Notes: generated from the letters alone by a model not told the origin. A stretch of 64,000 bases of DNA from Ciona intestinalis (GCF_000224145.3 NC_020173.2:253001-317000); one strand, 5' to 3'; positions 11,727 through 25,593 are shown, counted from the stretch's first letter. Made by a program: numbers and translations.

Positions 11727-14700
11727 TCACTTTGCCACAGTAGCCATTGTATCAGTAAGCCAAATAAATATGGTGTCTTCATGGTCAGCCCTCCACTTTA
11801 TATTTGTTTTCGTTTTCTCGAGTGCCTGGTCAACAGCGCGAGCTCCTGAACCAAGTTGGTCAGACCTTGACTCTTTGAATATTTCAAGCTAAAACAAGTT
11901 AAAGGTTTATTGGTTTGTATTGGACAACACCAACATTTTAAATTATTTACCTCTTGTAGTTCAAAGTCAGTGGAGAAATGTGAAGTACAACTTTCAATTA
12001 TGCTGCTAAATGAAAAGAATCCAGACCCATATCTATAATGGGATGTTATTTTACTATTATTTATTAAGTTATCTGGGTAAACCATATAAAAAACATAAAA
12101 TAATTTTATCAACAGCAATTTATTTAGCTGTTAAAATATAGAAGTGAAGATTAAATTAACCAAAACAATAAAGAGAAGAGAATAAAATGTATAATTTATA
12201 AAAATTAGAAATTGCAAGTCAAATAATTACATGAATATTATAGTTGGGAAATATTCTATAACTTACACATCGTAAATATAATCCCATTCTTTACGCAGAA
12301 AATCCCATGTTAGGTCTCGAGCATATTCATTGTCGCACAAACTGACGTACATTGCAGAAGCATCTTGCTTTCTAACTAAGTTTACATCCAGGGTGTATTC
12401 TAGAAATCTGTATTAATATATTTTGGTTCAAATCATAAACAATGTCAAAAATATAATAAAAATACAATAAAAATATTTTATTTAAGTTTGTTTAAAACCT
12501 GGAAACTTTAATTAAACTTGTATTTACCCAAACTTGGTTAAGAACAAAACACTTAAGGTGTAACTACTGTTGTTGGGTCGCCAAGCAAGAATAAGTAACA
12601 TCCATTCATACATTTGTGCCAAAACCTACTTTATTACACAAAAAACATCACCTTTGTAAAATCCAAGATTCCTTACTACACGACAAGGCATTTTGTAACG
12701 CCCTCTTTTCATTTGAATCACCCTCTACTTGATATCTCTCCCACACAAAGTTCCACTCAGGTGAACCACCATTAGCTACTGCCTGGCAATAAACTACAGT
12801 TCTCAAGTCAGGAGAAATCCTGGAAAACAAAAGATGGGTGTTGGGGTAATGGACTAACTTTAGGTCTAAATACCAGGTCCTCCACCAACATAAAATATAA
12901 ACCAACAATAGAGTATAAACTACCTTATATTGAGTTGTATTTAGTTAAAACAAATTAGGATGAGAGAAAGGGCTGCTTAAAAGTTTTAAAAACAACTCTT
13001 TCATTAACAGAGTTGAAATCTTACAAGTTGGAAGTTGGGTTATTCATCCACGCATGAAACAAATTCTCAGCGTTAGAAATGCATTCAACAGACCCATAGC
13101 TACATGCGGTGTCCATAATGATACCTTGTTTCAATCTGAAGAAATATAATCATTAGTGGTACAGCATTAGATTTTTAATGATGGGTTAAACAAAAAATGT
13201 AATTTACGAAATGTGTTATGCGATGACCTGCTATTTACACTATCTAACTCTCTCTGTAAAACTTCAGTTGGAAATTTACATTTAATTCAAACACAACCAC
13301 TAAAAGTACACCACAAATGTACCACAACCACTAAATACCACAACCACTAAAAGTACACCACAAATGTTAATCTACTGCAGTAAAAAAAACTTACTTTTCT
13401 ACATGCCCTTCTGGTGTAGACGATGTATTGTTATATACAGGTTCAACCAAATACATCATGTAGTCCTTTTACAAAAGTAAATGTTAATGCGGATTATAGA
13501 ATTACTAAAAACATATAACTCAATGATTGTAAATTATTTATCTTCGCCTGGCAGGCAACAACAGTCATTATAACAAAAGTGTTCTGTTTCATACACCCCG
13601 TGCCCGCTTACAATTTACCACATGTATTAATGTTGTCAATTGTATTACAAAATCACTGAAAATTATCAGTCAAATATGAAATGTTGTTTTACCGAATAAA
13701 CTCCATACACTTTAGACCTCCCAAGCATTTGATCAAAATACTTAAAAACATTCAAAGAACTTTTCCATGGAAGGTAATCTGAATCATTCCTTAGAAATTT
13801 TGTTGTTTCCAAAGCTATTTCATATTTTAGTTGACCAGCCCTGTTGATAAGTCACACAGTGTGTAAAGTAGGAAAAACATGCATTTTAATACGAGTCAAA
13901 AACAACAGATTGTAACCAAACTTTACTAATTAATGTTTGTGTATCAAAAAGTTTTAACTTGTCTTTGCTACAATGGAAAAAATGTTATGTATTTTTGTTG
14001 TCACTGCCAGGTGTATGTATTGCAAGTGTGAAAGGATTTCTTCAGCAATTGGTTTTGTGATCTTAAATTATTTAAAAATGTTAGATTTAAAAAAGGGTAT
14101 TGCTAACAAACTAAGAGGACCCAGGCGTGCTGTGTAAGTTATTGACTTAATAACACATAAAGATGACAAATCCAATGTACCTTGCTAATGTAAGAGAATC
14201 ATCTATCAGTTGACTTCTACTTTTTACATCAATTACCTGAAATAAACATAATAAAAGCAACTATATAATAGAAACCTGTATTGAATTTATCTGATAATAA
14301 CTATTAGACAAGACATGGCCTATGCGATGGACTAATTCTAAACTGAACCGAATTTATCTAAATATATGGGATGGGATTTTTGTCAGTCACATAGTACCTG
14401 AACTAAATTTATGGTTATAATGCACTTTTGATATTAATGTTATTGTAACACAAATATTTAAACAATTTACATGGTTATCTAAACTGCAACTTATGAAGTG
14501 TTTACATATTTTAATCTTATTTTTACCGTAAAGTTAACAGACAGTTGGTTCAAGATGCGATACCAGTTTTCCTCATCATAATTAACTCTGTAATATCCAT
14601 AAGCACCATAGTTGCCAATAAAGTAGCTATCCTCTGACACAGTGAATTGGAAATCTAGTGAAACAAATATATTTGGTGTATTCTGGCGTGTTTACTAAGC

Positions 14701-17700
14701 GCGCATGCTTCTAACCCAAAAGTTATTGGTTCGCATTCATAATGGCACGAGGTGTATGAAACATAGCACCCATTTTATAACGATTGTTGTTTCTGGCCAA
14801 GCGAGGATAAAGCAAGTTACATTCATTCATTTTCTTCCACCATTGTATAAAGCAGCCTGTACTAATTTTATAATCACTGGCTTTAATACATTACACTGAT
14901 TTAAAAATCATGTAATGTAATATGAATAATATCACTATATATCAGGGGCGGGCAACTTACGGCCCGCGGGCCAGATCCGGCCCGCGACGGGATTTTGAGC
15001 GGCCCGCAGACAGTTTCCGGTCTTACATGATAGTGTGGCCCGCGGCCCAAATGTGCCTAACTTTCGAAAATCCAGGGTACCCTTATTAAAAATAAATATT
15101 CAATACTAACTACGACTTTCTTTCGAAAGACGCTACATATTTTCGCCAGGTATAATGGCCCTTATTTAGGTTTCAGGGTTGATATAATCGGCAGATATTT
15201 GTTTTTTAGCGATAATCTCGATTGGGCATACTTCGCAGTTGTTTTTATTTCCTGTGCTTAAAAAGCTGAATAACACACATCGTCCGTGTGACTTCAGAAA
15301 CGTGTGGCGGCAATATACTGTTTGATCGGCGGACGCGATAAAGATTGTGAGACCTTGGAAGTGAGGCCAGCGATTAACGCATTTTCGGTTAGATGTGTGT
15401 TGCAACTGATGGAAATTTCTATAGATTATTTCGAATGTAATAAAATACATGTTTTGAATAAATTATTTTTTCCGATGACGAGCTAGCTATGCTCCCTTGC
15501 TGTCAGTGATTTTTTTAAATCGAGGCCTTGCTTTCGCGCGTACAAAGTATAATTTTTGCAAACTATAGATACTTTAATGCGCATACGCGAAAAGGCAAAT
15601 ATCCAACCTGTTTTCAAGCAACTGCAGGCTAAATAATCAAGGGGACAACCGCTATTATGACGCAAATAATCAACAGGTGAATTGCTATTATGTCGTAATC
15701 AATTGCCAGGTCAAACAAACGCTATTATGATGCAATGAATCCACGTGTGAATCCTTACTATTTCGTAATAAACATGCTGCTTGGCTGAAGAAAACATTGT
15801 AAATAAACAGCAGTGCTACTTCTGGGACATATTTAGGTTCAATGCGTCTTTATTTTACGACGCGTCTGTTTTGTGTTGATTAATTTTTGCATATTACTCA
15901 GCGTGCTCCTACCCTGAATTTTTTCGCGCTACGCGATTAATGTATCGATTCAGGAATCCGGCCCGCCAAGTCCTTTTTTTCCCATATCAGGCCCACCGAC
16001 TGGAGAAGTTGCCCGCCCCTGCTATATATAGTTATGTAGACATTTATTGGCATACAATTTGGTATTAATAATATATTTTGTAAATTTTTGTGTTTCTGAT
16101 AAAATAAAATAAGGCTCATAGATTTAAAACATTCAAGCGGAACATGTAATTATTGTTTCCATGTATGAACTCTCATAAATAATTACCATTATATGTACTG
16201 AGCCATCCCAGCTTTATTTCTTCCACCCCTTCCGCAATATACCACACTGGTACTTCCCATTTGTAACTGAAACACAATGATGGTTATTTTAAGTAAGTCG
16301 ATTTGTGGCAACCGGACACTCTCATTAAAACAAACAAAAATTTTTTTATTTACATAAAACAGTGTTAATTTAATTGAAAAAGTAAAATGAATAAATGTAA
16401 CTTATTTATCTTCATGTAGCGGGGCAGTTGTTATAACAAGGGTAACCAAATAAAAATATTCATTATTATATTATAGTTGTTTAGGAATGAAAAAACTGAT
16501 CAAATTTTTTTGTCATCAGCAACGATTTAAACGTTATGCAGAAAGTATAATATGAGTTGATTATTGATTTTTGATTAGGGAAGACCGGAGATGGTTCGGA
16601 CGTGCTTGAAGCATACTCGCCTGTCGCCTTTCTTTTAAACAGTCCTACTATTTTTTAATGATTTAAAACTATTGTGAGCATACAATATAATGCATTTACC
16701 AACCCAGGCATGTTGTCCGACGTATTCCCAGACACGTGGTGACATAAAAAAGCAAAAACATAGCCGACTGTTTAACTCCTGCTCAAAGTCTACGTTTGCT
16801 TATTGAAGTGTTGCTTCTAAACTACGACTTCACCGCAAAAGAATTACTTTCGGCTATCAGCGACCGAACTATACCCTTACAACCAAAATCTTAAAAAGTA
16901 GATATTTCAGTTGAACTAACTTTTTTATTTTAACTAATCGGTTGAACTACCCATGCCCCCAAACAGTATGCTGCTTTCTGTTACTTCTGCTACCAGGCAT
17001 AGTATAAATAATGTAGTAGTGGCTCATCTGGTATATACCAGATAATACAGTATGCTGCTTTGTAATGGAAACATTAGGATTTGTTAAAAATGATATCACA
17101 ATGCTCTATTGTGACGTCATGTACATGATCCGAACTTTTTTAAATTTTGAACTTTTTTAAAAAAATTTAAATATATCTTCTGCATACCACCCTAAATAAT
17201 TAATATTAAAATATTATAGTTACTTGAATATAAGAATGTTAATATAATTAATATAGTTACTTCAATGGATTGTAAGGTTGTGTTATATCAGCTTGAGGGT
17301 CAAGTAGAAACCGCTGTTGTTGAACAGTTGCTCTGTTCGAAACATCTTTGTCTCGTGTCATATTAACCACAGGGTAACCCATCTGTAAAACCCAGGTATC
17401 CATGGCTGTTATAAACCCCCCTGGAGGGTTTGTTGAACCCTGTGTTGCAAGGATTGCCTGGAAATACACAAACAGATTTTATGTCATAATCTAAGTCTTT
17501 AAAAAAATACACGTTAAATAAAAGTTTAAATAGCTTTAAAATCATTCTATTTCAGTAAGAGACTGGTGATATTTTAAGCAAATTATATCTCTTTTTTAGC
17601 TATGTGTTGGATTTGAAGCTATGTGTTGGATTTGATTTTTACGTATTTCGTAGCGCTTAATCCTGAATGTTATTTCGTTTTGATAGTTGTTTAACTTCAT

Positions 17701-20700
17701 GAGCATTAGTTCAGTACCAAATTCACAGAATTTATCACAGTAAGCTTTAAAATATTAATAGATTTTCAACACTCACATTTTCCCAATATGTGAACAACTG
17801 ATTATGGTCAACAGGTCCATAAGCAAACTGTTCCAGATAATTCTGCAAACAAAACCAAATACTAAGTAGTACTTTTTAAACCGAGTTATAATAAAGTTTT
17901 TACGATGTGTTTATTCTTCATTTATGATCACTATAGGTGAGGTACTACATCAGACATGTCATGGAAACTGAGATTTAGCCAAGAGTCGGCCTATGACCCC
18001 ACATTTATGTATTTATCTAACATTTATATTTTTACATATATTAACTTTATGATGTATTTACCTTTAATCCAAGTTTGAATGCTTCTTCCCCAGTAAACTG
18101 GTGGATCATGCGAATGATACAAGCTCCTTTACTGTAACTTATGTCGTCAAACAAACCATTTATGTCATCGGGTGTTTCAATATTTTCTGCAACTATTGGC
18201 CTTGATGTTGTGAGTGCATCAACAGCTAATGCGTCATGCAAATCAATCAAAACAAACTGGTCCATCTGTGTAAAGTATGTTTATTGCAGGATGAAAATAA
18301 ACCGCTTTGAACATTTGATATTACATAATATTTAAACTATTAAAAGTGAAAATTTTAATATGATACCTAATGTTAATTGCATAGCATAATAACTTAAAGA
18401 AAACAATTGTGAATTAATACCTAAAACACAATTTTACAGCCAAAAAAACACCTAAAGCATTAAACAATAATAAACAGTTATACATTTTGGTAAATTAAAC
18501 TGTAAAAAGTTTAAAAAAGCTTATTTATAACTTAATATTATTAAACACAAATGTTTGGCACAGCGTTTTAGGCGCCTGCATCGTAACCAAAGTATTCCTA
18601 GGCTCGATGCTCGACAGCGGTACTAGCACTGATAGGCGTATGTGTCCTTGGGCAAGATGCGGTGTTGAGGCAATGTGCCAAATCTGGCCTAAACCCTATG
18701 TCCTAGACAAGGACCTCACCCACAAAGAATAATAGACAAAATAACACAAAAACTAGTTTTTGAGTGGAAGCAATGACAGTTTCTTTTTTTCCACAACCAT
18801 GCTTCCTTTATGTAGACGTACCATTCTCCATGATGGTTCCACATGATCAGTGCCGACGTATTCAATGAATGAAGCAAACCCTTCGTTTAACCACAGTTCA
18901 TCCCACCATAGTGGAGTTATAAGGTCACCAAACCACTAGTGATAGAGATATAGGTATATGTTGGTATAGGTTATATGTTTACTCAGTGCACAAAGGCATA
19001 GAAAAATAATGGTCAAGTTAGCAATGGTAAAAAGAGTTTTTGTAATTAACTACTTAAAATTTAAATAGGTTTAAGGTTACTGTTATGAATAACTTCGCAT
19101 TTAAAAATTGATAAAAAATTATGTTTCTGTAACATTGTCACCATTACATTAAGTTAACTGTAACTACTATACTAAATTTCTATTCCATTTATGTACCATA
19201 GTTGTTTAAGAGAAACTAAATTAAACTTATTAGCATAATATTAATTAAAGCAAAAAGATTAAAATTTATAAAAATAATCTCTATGATTAAACCTTTTACC
19301 ACAATGATCGACTGAGCTCAATCAAAAACAAACCGGAAGTAACCAACAAAGCGGGTTTCAGTCGCCATTTGTGACTGTGGAGCAATAGGTAGACTACATG
19401 TATTGTAACTCATACAGACTAATGATGTATGAGGATTAAGTGATTGCTGATTGGCAAAGAATTTGTGTAAATGCGCTTTGTACAACTCATGTTTCCTGCG
19501 CTCACTTGTAAACCTTCAATAGTTAATCTTGTTGTCGTTTAAAAATGTTTGCTTTTCGTGAATTTGGACAAATTGTAATCACGCAGTAGTTATGTAATGT
19601 TATAAGTTAATATTATTCATGTAATGTTTAACTAAAAATAATGTTTTTTTGCGATTAATGATAATAAGGTATGAGAGCAGTTTAATGGGTCCCCACTTAA
19701 ATAGTAATAGTTTGATTCAATCAATTTTGGTGTCAATCTTTGTGTGGATTCCTTATCTCACCAAGACTCAAACACATGCCCTCCCAAACTGTATAACTGT
19801 ATAACCGCTGTCTCGACAAATCTGACAAATCCCGGGTTCGATCCTCGCCTGCCGTAACAATGTTTTTGGATTTTTTTTAATAAGAGATATAGAGGACATT
19901 TAGGGCTTCGATGCTAAAAGTTATTGCACAAGATGTCATTCGTTGTTTTAAATATAACTATAAAACAAATCCAACAATGCTAACCTGATGTGTGAGTTCA
20001 TGAGCAATAACATTTGCCACCCTTTGTTTATTGTAAGCTGAATTAATAGCTTCATTGTATAACAATGCAGTTTCCCTGTACATCACTAAACCCCAGTTCT
20101 CCATCCCACCCAAGGCAAAATCTGGGATAGCTATCTGATCTGCAGATGTATTAAGATAAGATAACTTGAATAAAGGGACTTATTTTCCCTATGGGTCAAT
20201 GTCATTCATTATAATACAAGTGTTCTGTTTCAGACACTATATGCCAACTTTTGAGTAACCACATATATAACTTGTATATCCTCGAAGGGCATTGACAGAT
20301 CTTATTAACATGGGTATTCTGTTTTATACACCTCATGTCAGCTTACTAGTATAAAATTTAGACAACACGTTTTACCCATTCATTGTAAAATAGAAACAAG
20401 ATAAAACTTTCTGTTTACTGTGAATGCTAGTGCTGAACAAGGTAACTGAAACAGCTGATTCAATTAAAAGCATTTGATTTATATTTATTGTAAGTTTATT
20501 ACATTTATAAACGATTTACTCCATGTACTACCACATTAAATATTAAATTGTAACAGAACTAACCTGATTTTGGTAATGGATAAGCCACATCAAAGTAAGT
20601 TTCATAATACTCCAGTATGGTAGGGGTAATGTTCTTTGCATATTCAACATTCTTGTTGATCACTTGCTCTGGTCTTGCATATATACGAGTCTAAAACAAA

Positions 20701-23700
20701 GATTCGGCTTAATTAGTTAAAAACTTAAAATCTTCTGTAACATTACATATTGTAAAACATAAGTGAGAAGGAATTGTCCGGCCCAATAGCACAGTTGGTT
20801 AGCGCGCCTGCCTATAACCCAAAGGTAATGGGTCTAAGGCTCATCGTTGCTACCATTGTGGGTATATATGTCTTTGGGTAAGACGCTTAACAGCAATTGA
20901 TCCAACCTAGTGGTCACTAATGGGTTGTCCAAATTGTCAGTCACACATAAAAAACAGAAAAATCCCAAAAAAATAATCACTCACAAAGTAACATACTTGG
21001 TAACTCGTAAGCTGACAAGAGCTGTTTGAAACATAACACTTCTGTTTATCGACTGTCAATTTCGGGCAACGCGAGGATAAAGTAGGCTACATTTAATAAC
21101 ATTCATTCAATTCACTAGCACGAAAAATAATACTACTCTACAGGAAATTACTTTTGAATAAAAAGATTTTTGCATCTATCTAACTAATGCTCTAATTAAA
21201 ACCATTTCCAATTTTTCCCCATGCTTTCTGTCAAACAAAAGTAAAAGTTTCGTTACCTGAACAGGTGGAGTCCCTGCTGTGGAACTGTGCTCGTAACCAA
21301 ACTCACTGACAACAAATGCCAAAAGGTAAGTGCTCATCCGGAACGTTCGTTGAAACTCTGTTCGTTTCCAGCCCTCGTATTGATCCTGGAATATCATATC
21401 ATAAATGTTTATTCATCTCTTTGAATTTGATGGCAAAGTTCATATTATTAGAACAACAAAGAAAAGGAAATCAACAGCAAAACGACATTAAACAAACACT
21501 ATTAATAAAAGGTGTGGAAAAGAGCGTCAATTAAAAAAATCTTTTTACATTAAAAATGAGATGCTAATATTCCATATACTGTTTGGTAAATTAAACACAA
21601 ATATCTTACTGTAGTCATCACAAAAGGCATGTTAGAAAGAGCAAAGTTGGGGTCCTTATGCCAGAGAAAAATATCGAATGTTGCTTTCAAAGCTGGCTCG
21701 TCAAAACAAGGGAACGATTTCCTTGCATCGGTGGGTTGCATTTGAGACACAGCTATTGTTCTATGATGGTTTAAAGCAGCCCATAAGTAATAGGAAAATC
21801 ACGTTTTTAATATCTAGTAATTAAGTTTTTAAGTGTCTATATAGAGGAAATAAGTTGGGTCCATATATAGTAGGTTGGGTTAAATCAGTGGTTCTTAAAC
21901 TGGGGGGCGCGACCCCTAGGAGGGCGTGTAACACTTGGAAGGGGGGCGCGAAAAACTATAAAATAAAGTGTTATATGTCTTATTACAGTGGTGTTCAAAG
22001 GGCTTAAATACAACGCACGCAAAAGTTAAATTAAAATAGCAAACCTTTAAGTCTGAATTGCTATTATGTCTTAATTAATTGCCAGACAAAACAATCGCTA
22101 TAATGATGCAATGAATCCCTATTATTTCGTAACAAACAGTCTACCTGGCTAAGAAAAACATGGCAAATATAAGGCTAAACTATGACGCAAAAGTAAACGG
22201 AACGGTTATTTGATTTCACTTTTGCGATGATCGCGAAAATGTGTTTTACGCAATAATACAGATACAGTCAACCAAGGGGGTGCGGTTTAAAGCATGTCCA
22301 ATATGTCAAGGTTTGGCTGTGGTGGATCATGACAGTAATTAATTGAACACCACTGTGATAATTTAACAAAAAGGGGGGGCGCAAGTTTGTTGAGATCTTC
22401 ATTGGGGGGGGGGGGGGGCGTGTTTCAAAAAGTTTAAGAACCCCTGGGTTAAATGGTTCATACTTTTATTCTGTCCATTGCCCCATTTGGTAGTAAACAA
22501 AGAATATTTACAAAAATGTATAACTGTATTCTCTCTACTCCAAAAATTAGGATGTAATTGAAAGAAAAAGGAACATATTCAAATATTATATTTCATGTGG
22601 TGGTCCTTGTGGAGGACCTTGTATTTGAGCCACATACAAGCAAATAACTTACACTTCATCCCCATGACTATTAGTATATGTGCTCCTATATAACCCGGTG
22701 AGGTCATCTGCCAATTCACCAACAAATTTTGTATGTAGCGTGTAGTTTGCTCCTTCCACCAAACCTTCTTGCATCTCAACGATCAAATACTGATTCACAT
22801 CGTAAAGCCAATGCTGTGTAATCGGGACTTCCTTGTTCTGTTAGAGAGGAATCATATATTCTAAAGCTATAAATCTTTTTACAACCTTTTTTTTTTTATA
22901 ACTTTTTCGTAAGGTTTAACTTGTACAGGAATATGTAGAATTACATAAGAATTATAATATGGGATGATAGTATTTTAATTATTATTTTGTATTTTCTGGT
23001 TTAAAATTATATTCTTTTTAGTTAACAGTTTCTGCTCCAACAGATGTTTATTTTAAATTGTCTGCCGTACAGAAAAACAATCACCAACAAAGTTACATTA
23101 GTGGTAACTCTTAAGCAGGCACGAGGTGTATGAAACAGAACACCCTTGTTGTAACGACTGTCCTAATCCTCCAATGCGAGAACAAATAAGTTTCACTCAT
23201 TCATTTATTCAATACAACTTTCTTTTCAATTTTGACTTATTTCCTAGATTACAGTAGTAAAGATCAAATTAATTAAAACAAAGTAGGGAAAGGAATTAGA
23301 AGCAACATGACAGTCATGAAAACGCGCTATTGGTGAAATCATGGCCACTAAACCAATATTAAACACTTAAGCTTATCAATGATAAAACATTAGTCATTTG
23401 TCGCATTTATACACATTGTGGTATGTCAAAAGTGACTTATACACTTACATCCTTGTCCAATACCACCACTTCATTATAGTCCAGTTTATTACTATGAATA
23501 TAAATGAACTTGGTAGTGTTAACCACATGAAAGTGAGCATTGCTTGTGCCATTGAACTCGTACTTCCCATTAATGTCTGGTTCAAGGTTTGGTTGCAAAT
23601 CCACCATATAGTGGTATGGTACCAGGTAAGGTGGTAACCTGATAACAATGACATTTTCGTAATGATTTTATTTAATAACCTATATAACTTTATAATAATT

Positions 23701-25022
23701 TTTAATTCTTATATATATAGTAGGGTGGGGTAGGACACTTTTTCAGACAAGACTTTTTTAATTTTCTTTTTACAGACCTTGTTTAATGATAATCAGGAAA
23801 CAAAAGTTACAGAAATATTTGAGAGTATTATTCTGACTTTATAAAACGGCGTTCAAGCTGATAACTGTTTTTAAATATTTAAAAAATAAATAGAAAAAAA
23901 TAGAAACAGTATATTTTAAGAAATAGAAACAGTATATTTTAAGCAAGGTAAAAAAAAGGTTTGCATTTAATTTAATAATAAACTATATCAGCAGGGCAAG
24001 GGAAAGAATGTATAAACTTGATTTTCAAAGTGTACAGTATTATTTTCATGTTTCCTAATAGTAAATGCACTTATTAAGCAAAATTAGCAAGGATTTTACA
24101 CTGTCCCGTCTTATCTTGTGCTTTTTCCAATTTGTAAAATTTCACCTGTTGTGCGAATCGCTAAATAAGTCCTTTGAATTGTTGTTAATTAATAAAGAAA
24201 TGATAGTACTATTTTGTGGTATTACCCAAAAACCGCCATCTGTTTTGATTTTGAAAATATTTAGGAATATATGCTTAAGTGTCCCATTTTACCCTAATTT
24301 AATATAACTACTATTTTTAATAATACCTTTTGTTTTTAAATATATATAACTTAATAATAACTCCTATTTTCTGCAATAAAATTGTTTTAAAGAGCTAAAA
24401 GTAACTTTTAATTGCGGTAAACAAGCTAGTAAAACATTGAAGAGAAGGCAAATGGGAAAGAGTTAAAAATATAGCAACAAAAGACATTCATAAAAAACAT
24501 GCAGGTAAAATATATTTACAACCTTATATCTTTCCACGGCCCTGCCAGTGGATTGCTGGTAGCATCAGTAACAGAAGATGTTGTATTGCTGGTTGTCACC
24601 ATTGTTGTTGTTGTAGCATATTCAACCACGGTTGTAGTTTTACCAAGTAACCCCGCTAGCAAACCAACTGCAACTGAAAGATTAAAATATATTTACATTA
24701 AAATATTTGTGGGATAAACATTTTGATGGGACCAAAACAATTATCGACATATGAACCTACTGGGTTGGAAACAAAACCTCAGGCCTCTTATGCAAACTTG
24801 GTTTATCCGCATACCCTAATGCCCAACTGCAGTTTCCTATGAATGAATGAATGAATGAATATAACGTATTTATCTTCACATGGTGGGGCAACGGAAGGCG
24901 TTATATCTTACATATATTAAAAATACACTATATGTTACAGTCAAATACTTACCTATTACTAGGATGACAACAATTGTAATAATAGCACATGTTACTTTGC
25001 TCAATACAACCTTACCACCCAT
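11727..25022 (-). CDS. M1 zinc metallopeptidase, aminopeptidase N-like, type II membrane protein
   Basis: Exons: 24953-25022, 24523-24673, 23449-23638, 22653-22837, 21610-21760, 21257-21385, 20564-20690, 19985-20139, 18822-18935, 18062-18265, 17777-17842, 17261-17457, 16187-16266, 14527-14654, 14181-14236, 13693-13840, 13395-13465, 13025-13135, 12652-12819, 12267-12407, 11951-12032, 11727-11888. They sum to 2886 nt, or 961 aa plus stop, close to human ANPEP (967). Residues 1-8 are cytoplasmic, about 9-33 form a membrane anchor, then comes a Thr/Ser-rich stalk (about 38-65). Zinc and catalytic residues are complete: HELTH at 381-385 and E404 in [10 protein letters not shown] (HEXXH-x18-E). The exopeptidase motif is GGMEN (345-349) instead of the usual GAMEN. 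Y468 in DDISYSKGA is the expected transition-state tyrosine. The C-terminus ([15 protein letters not shown]) matches the family. It should remove N-terminal residues from peptides at the cell surface. Orthology within the APN/ENPEP/TRHDE group is not settled. Confidence 0.95.
13303..13368. repeat. Short tandem duplication in an aminopeptidase intron
   Basis: The block AACCACTAAAAGTACACCAC plus AAATGT occurs twice, separated by a shorter related unit; a local duplication with no sign of function. Confidence 0.7.
14943..16021. mobile_element. 1079-bp hAT-like non-autonomous element with 8-bp target duplication
   Basis: Starts CAGGGGCGGGCAACTTACGG and ends AGAAGTTGCCCGCCCCTG, near-perfect inverted ends. 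CTATATAT flanks both sides (14935-14942, 16022-16029), the 8-bp duplication typical of hAT. It has no transposase frame. The right half carries the CGCTATTATGACGCAAATAA-type repeats seen in the elements at 10830 and 21886. It lies in the aminopeptidase intron between exons 16187-16266 and 14527-14654. Confidence 0.88.
19205..19600. repeat. Unclassified interspersed repeat, copy 1
   Basis: Shares an ordered series of blocks with 42905-43200: TTAGCATAATATTAA, GAGCTC, CAGTCGCCATTTGTGA / CAGTTGTCATTTGTGA, ATTAAGTGATTG, AAAGAAT.TGTG.AAA and CACTTTGT-like stretches. It has no frame and no clear ends. It lies in an aminopeptidase intron. Confidence 0.5.
20780..21117 (+). repeat. SINE, full length
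   Basis: Complete plus-strand copy: head GGCCCAATAGCACAGTTGGT, A-box-like GGTTAGCGCGCCTGCC, body CACTAATGGGTTGTCCAAAT, tail CGAGGATAAAGTAGG and ATTCATTC. It lies in an aminopeptidase intron. Confidence 0.8.
21886..22446. mobile_element. 561-bp hAT-like element with perfect 8-bp target duplication
   Basis: Starts CAGTGGTTCTTAAACTGGGG and ends AAAAAGTTTAAGAACCCCTG. GGTTAAAT flanks both sides (21878-21885, 22447-22454). A G15 run at 22404-22418 lies close to the right end. The middle carries the shared GCTATTATG repeats. It has no transposase frame. The flanks look like a broken copy of the ~198-bp MITE, so the hAT-like element is younger than that MITE. It lies in an aminopeptidase intron. Confidence 0.88.
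23075..23220 (+). repeat. SINE fragment (tail half)
   Basis: Plus-strand tail with AATCACCAACAAAGTTACAT, GGCACGAGGTGTATGAAAC and a CATTCATTTATTC end, in an aminopeptidase intron. Confidence 0.6.
23718..24296. mobile_element. Longer relative of the ~198-bp MITE
   Basis: Starts TAGTAGGGTGGGGTAGGACA and ends TGTCCCATTTTACCCTA, inverted ends like the ~198-bp MITE, but its ~580-bp interior differs. The right half (from about 23990) recurs at about 27590-28035. Confidence 0.6.
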
Positions 25023-25593
25023 GTCTTTATATCAAGTACACAGCTTAAAAGGTCAATCGTTTACTGCTTACCACGTATTATAAGATAACCGACAACTTAC
25101 CACACAGCACATACATAGCTATGCAGTATCAATTCCCAAGAGCTTTCATTCTACTAAACTAACATTTGCTTAGTGCTGCCATCATTTTGATTTTATGTTG
25201 TTTGTAATTTACTATCTTGTTAAAGCACACGGTATGTCAGGACAGAGCAAACATGATGCGGGATTGTAATAGCAGAGTTATTTGCTTAATGTGTTCATAA
25301 TATCAAAAATATATCATTCAATTAATGGTGTGCTAAACCACAACTAAGTCAGGTCTTTTAACAAAATAGATTTAAACTTAAACAACCAAAATATCTTTAC
25401 GGTAACGTTGTTATGAAGGCTATTATTTTGGTCCTGACAATTACCTAGGATAAAAACTGGTATGTTATGTATAGGACGCAGACTAAGACCAATCGCTCTT
25501 ACCCCTAGAAAAAAAACATATGGAGAACATGTGTGTTTTGTTACATATGCGGAAGATTGAAAGACTCTGTTCATTAGGTACACAAATCACTCA

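Noticed and set aside
15166-15450. 94-codon open frame inside the 1079-bp hAT-like element
   Set aside because: No similarity to hAT transposase motifs (for example the RW or CxxC-type regions); the element is non-autonomous.
25344-25583. 79-codon minus-strand frame as a further ABC transporter exon
   Set aside because: It does not match any part of the ABCB fold and lies beyond the C-terminal island.
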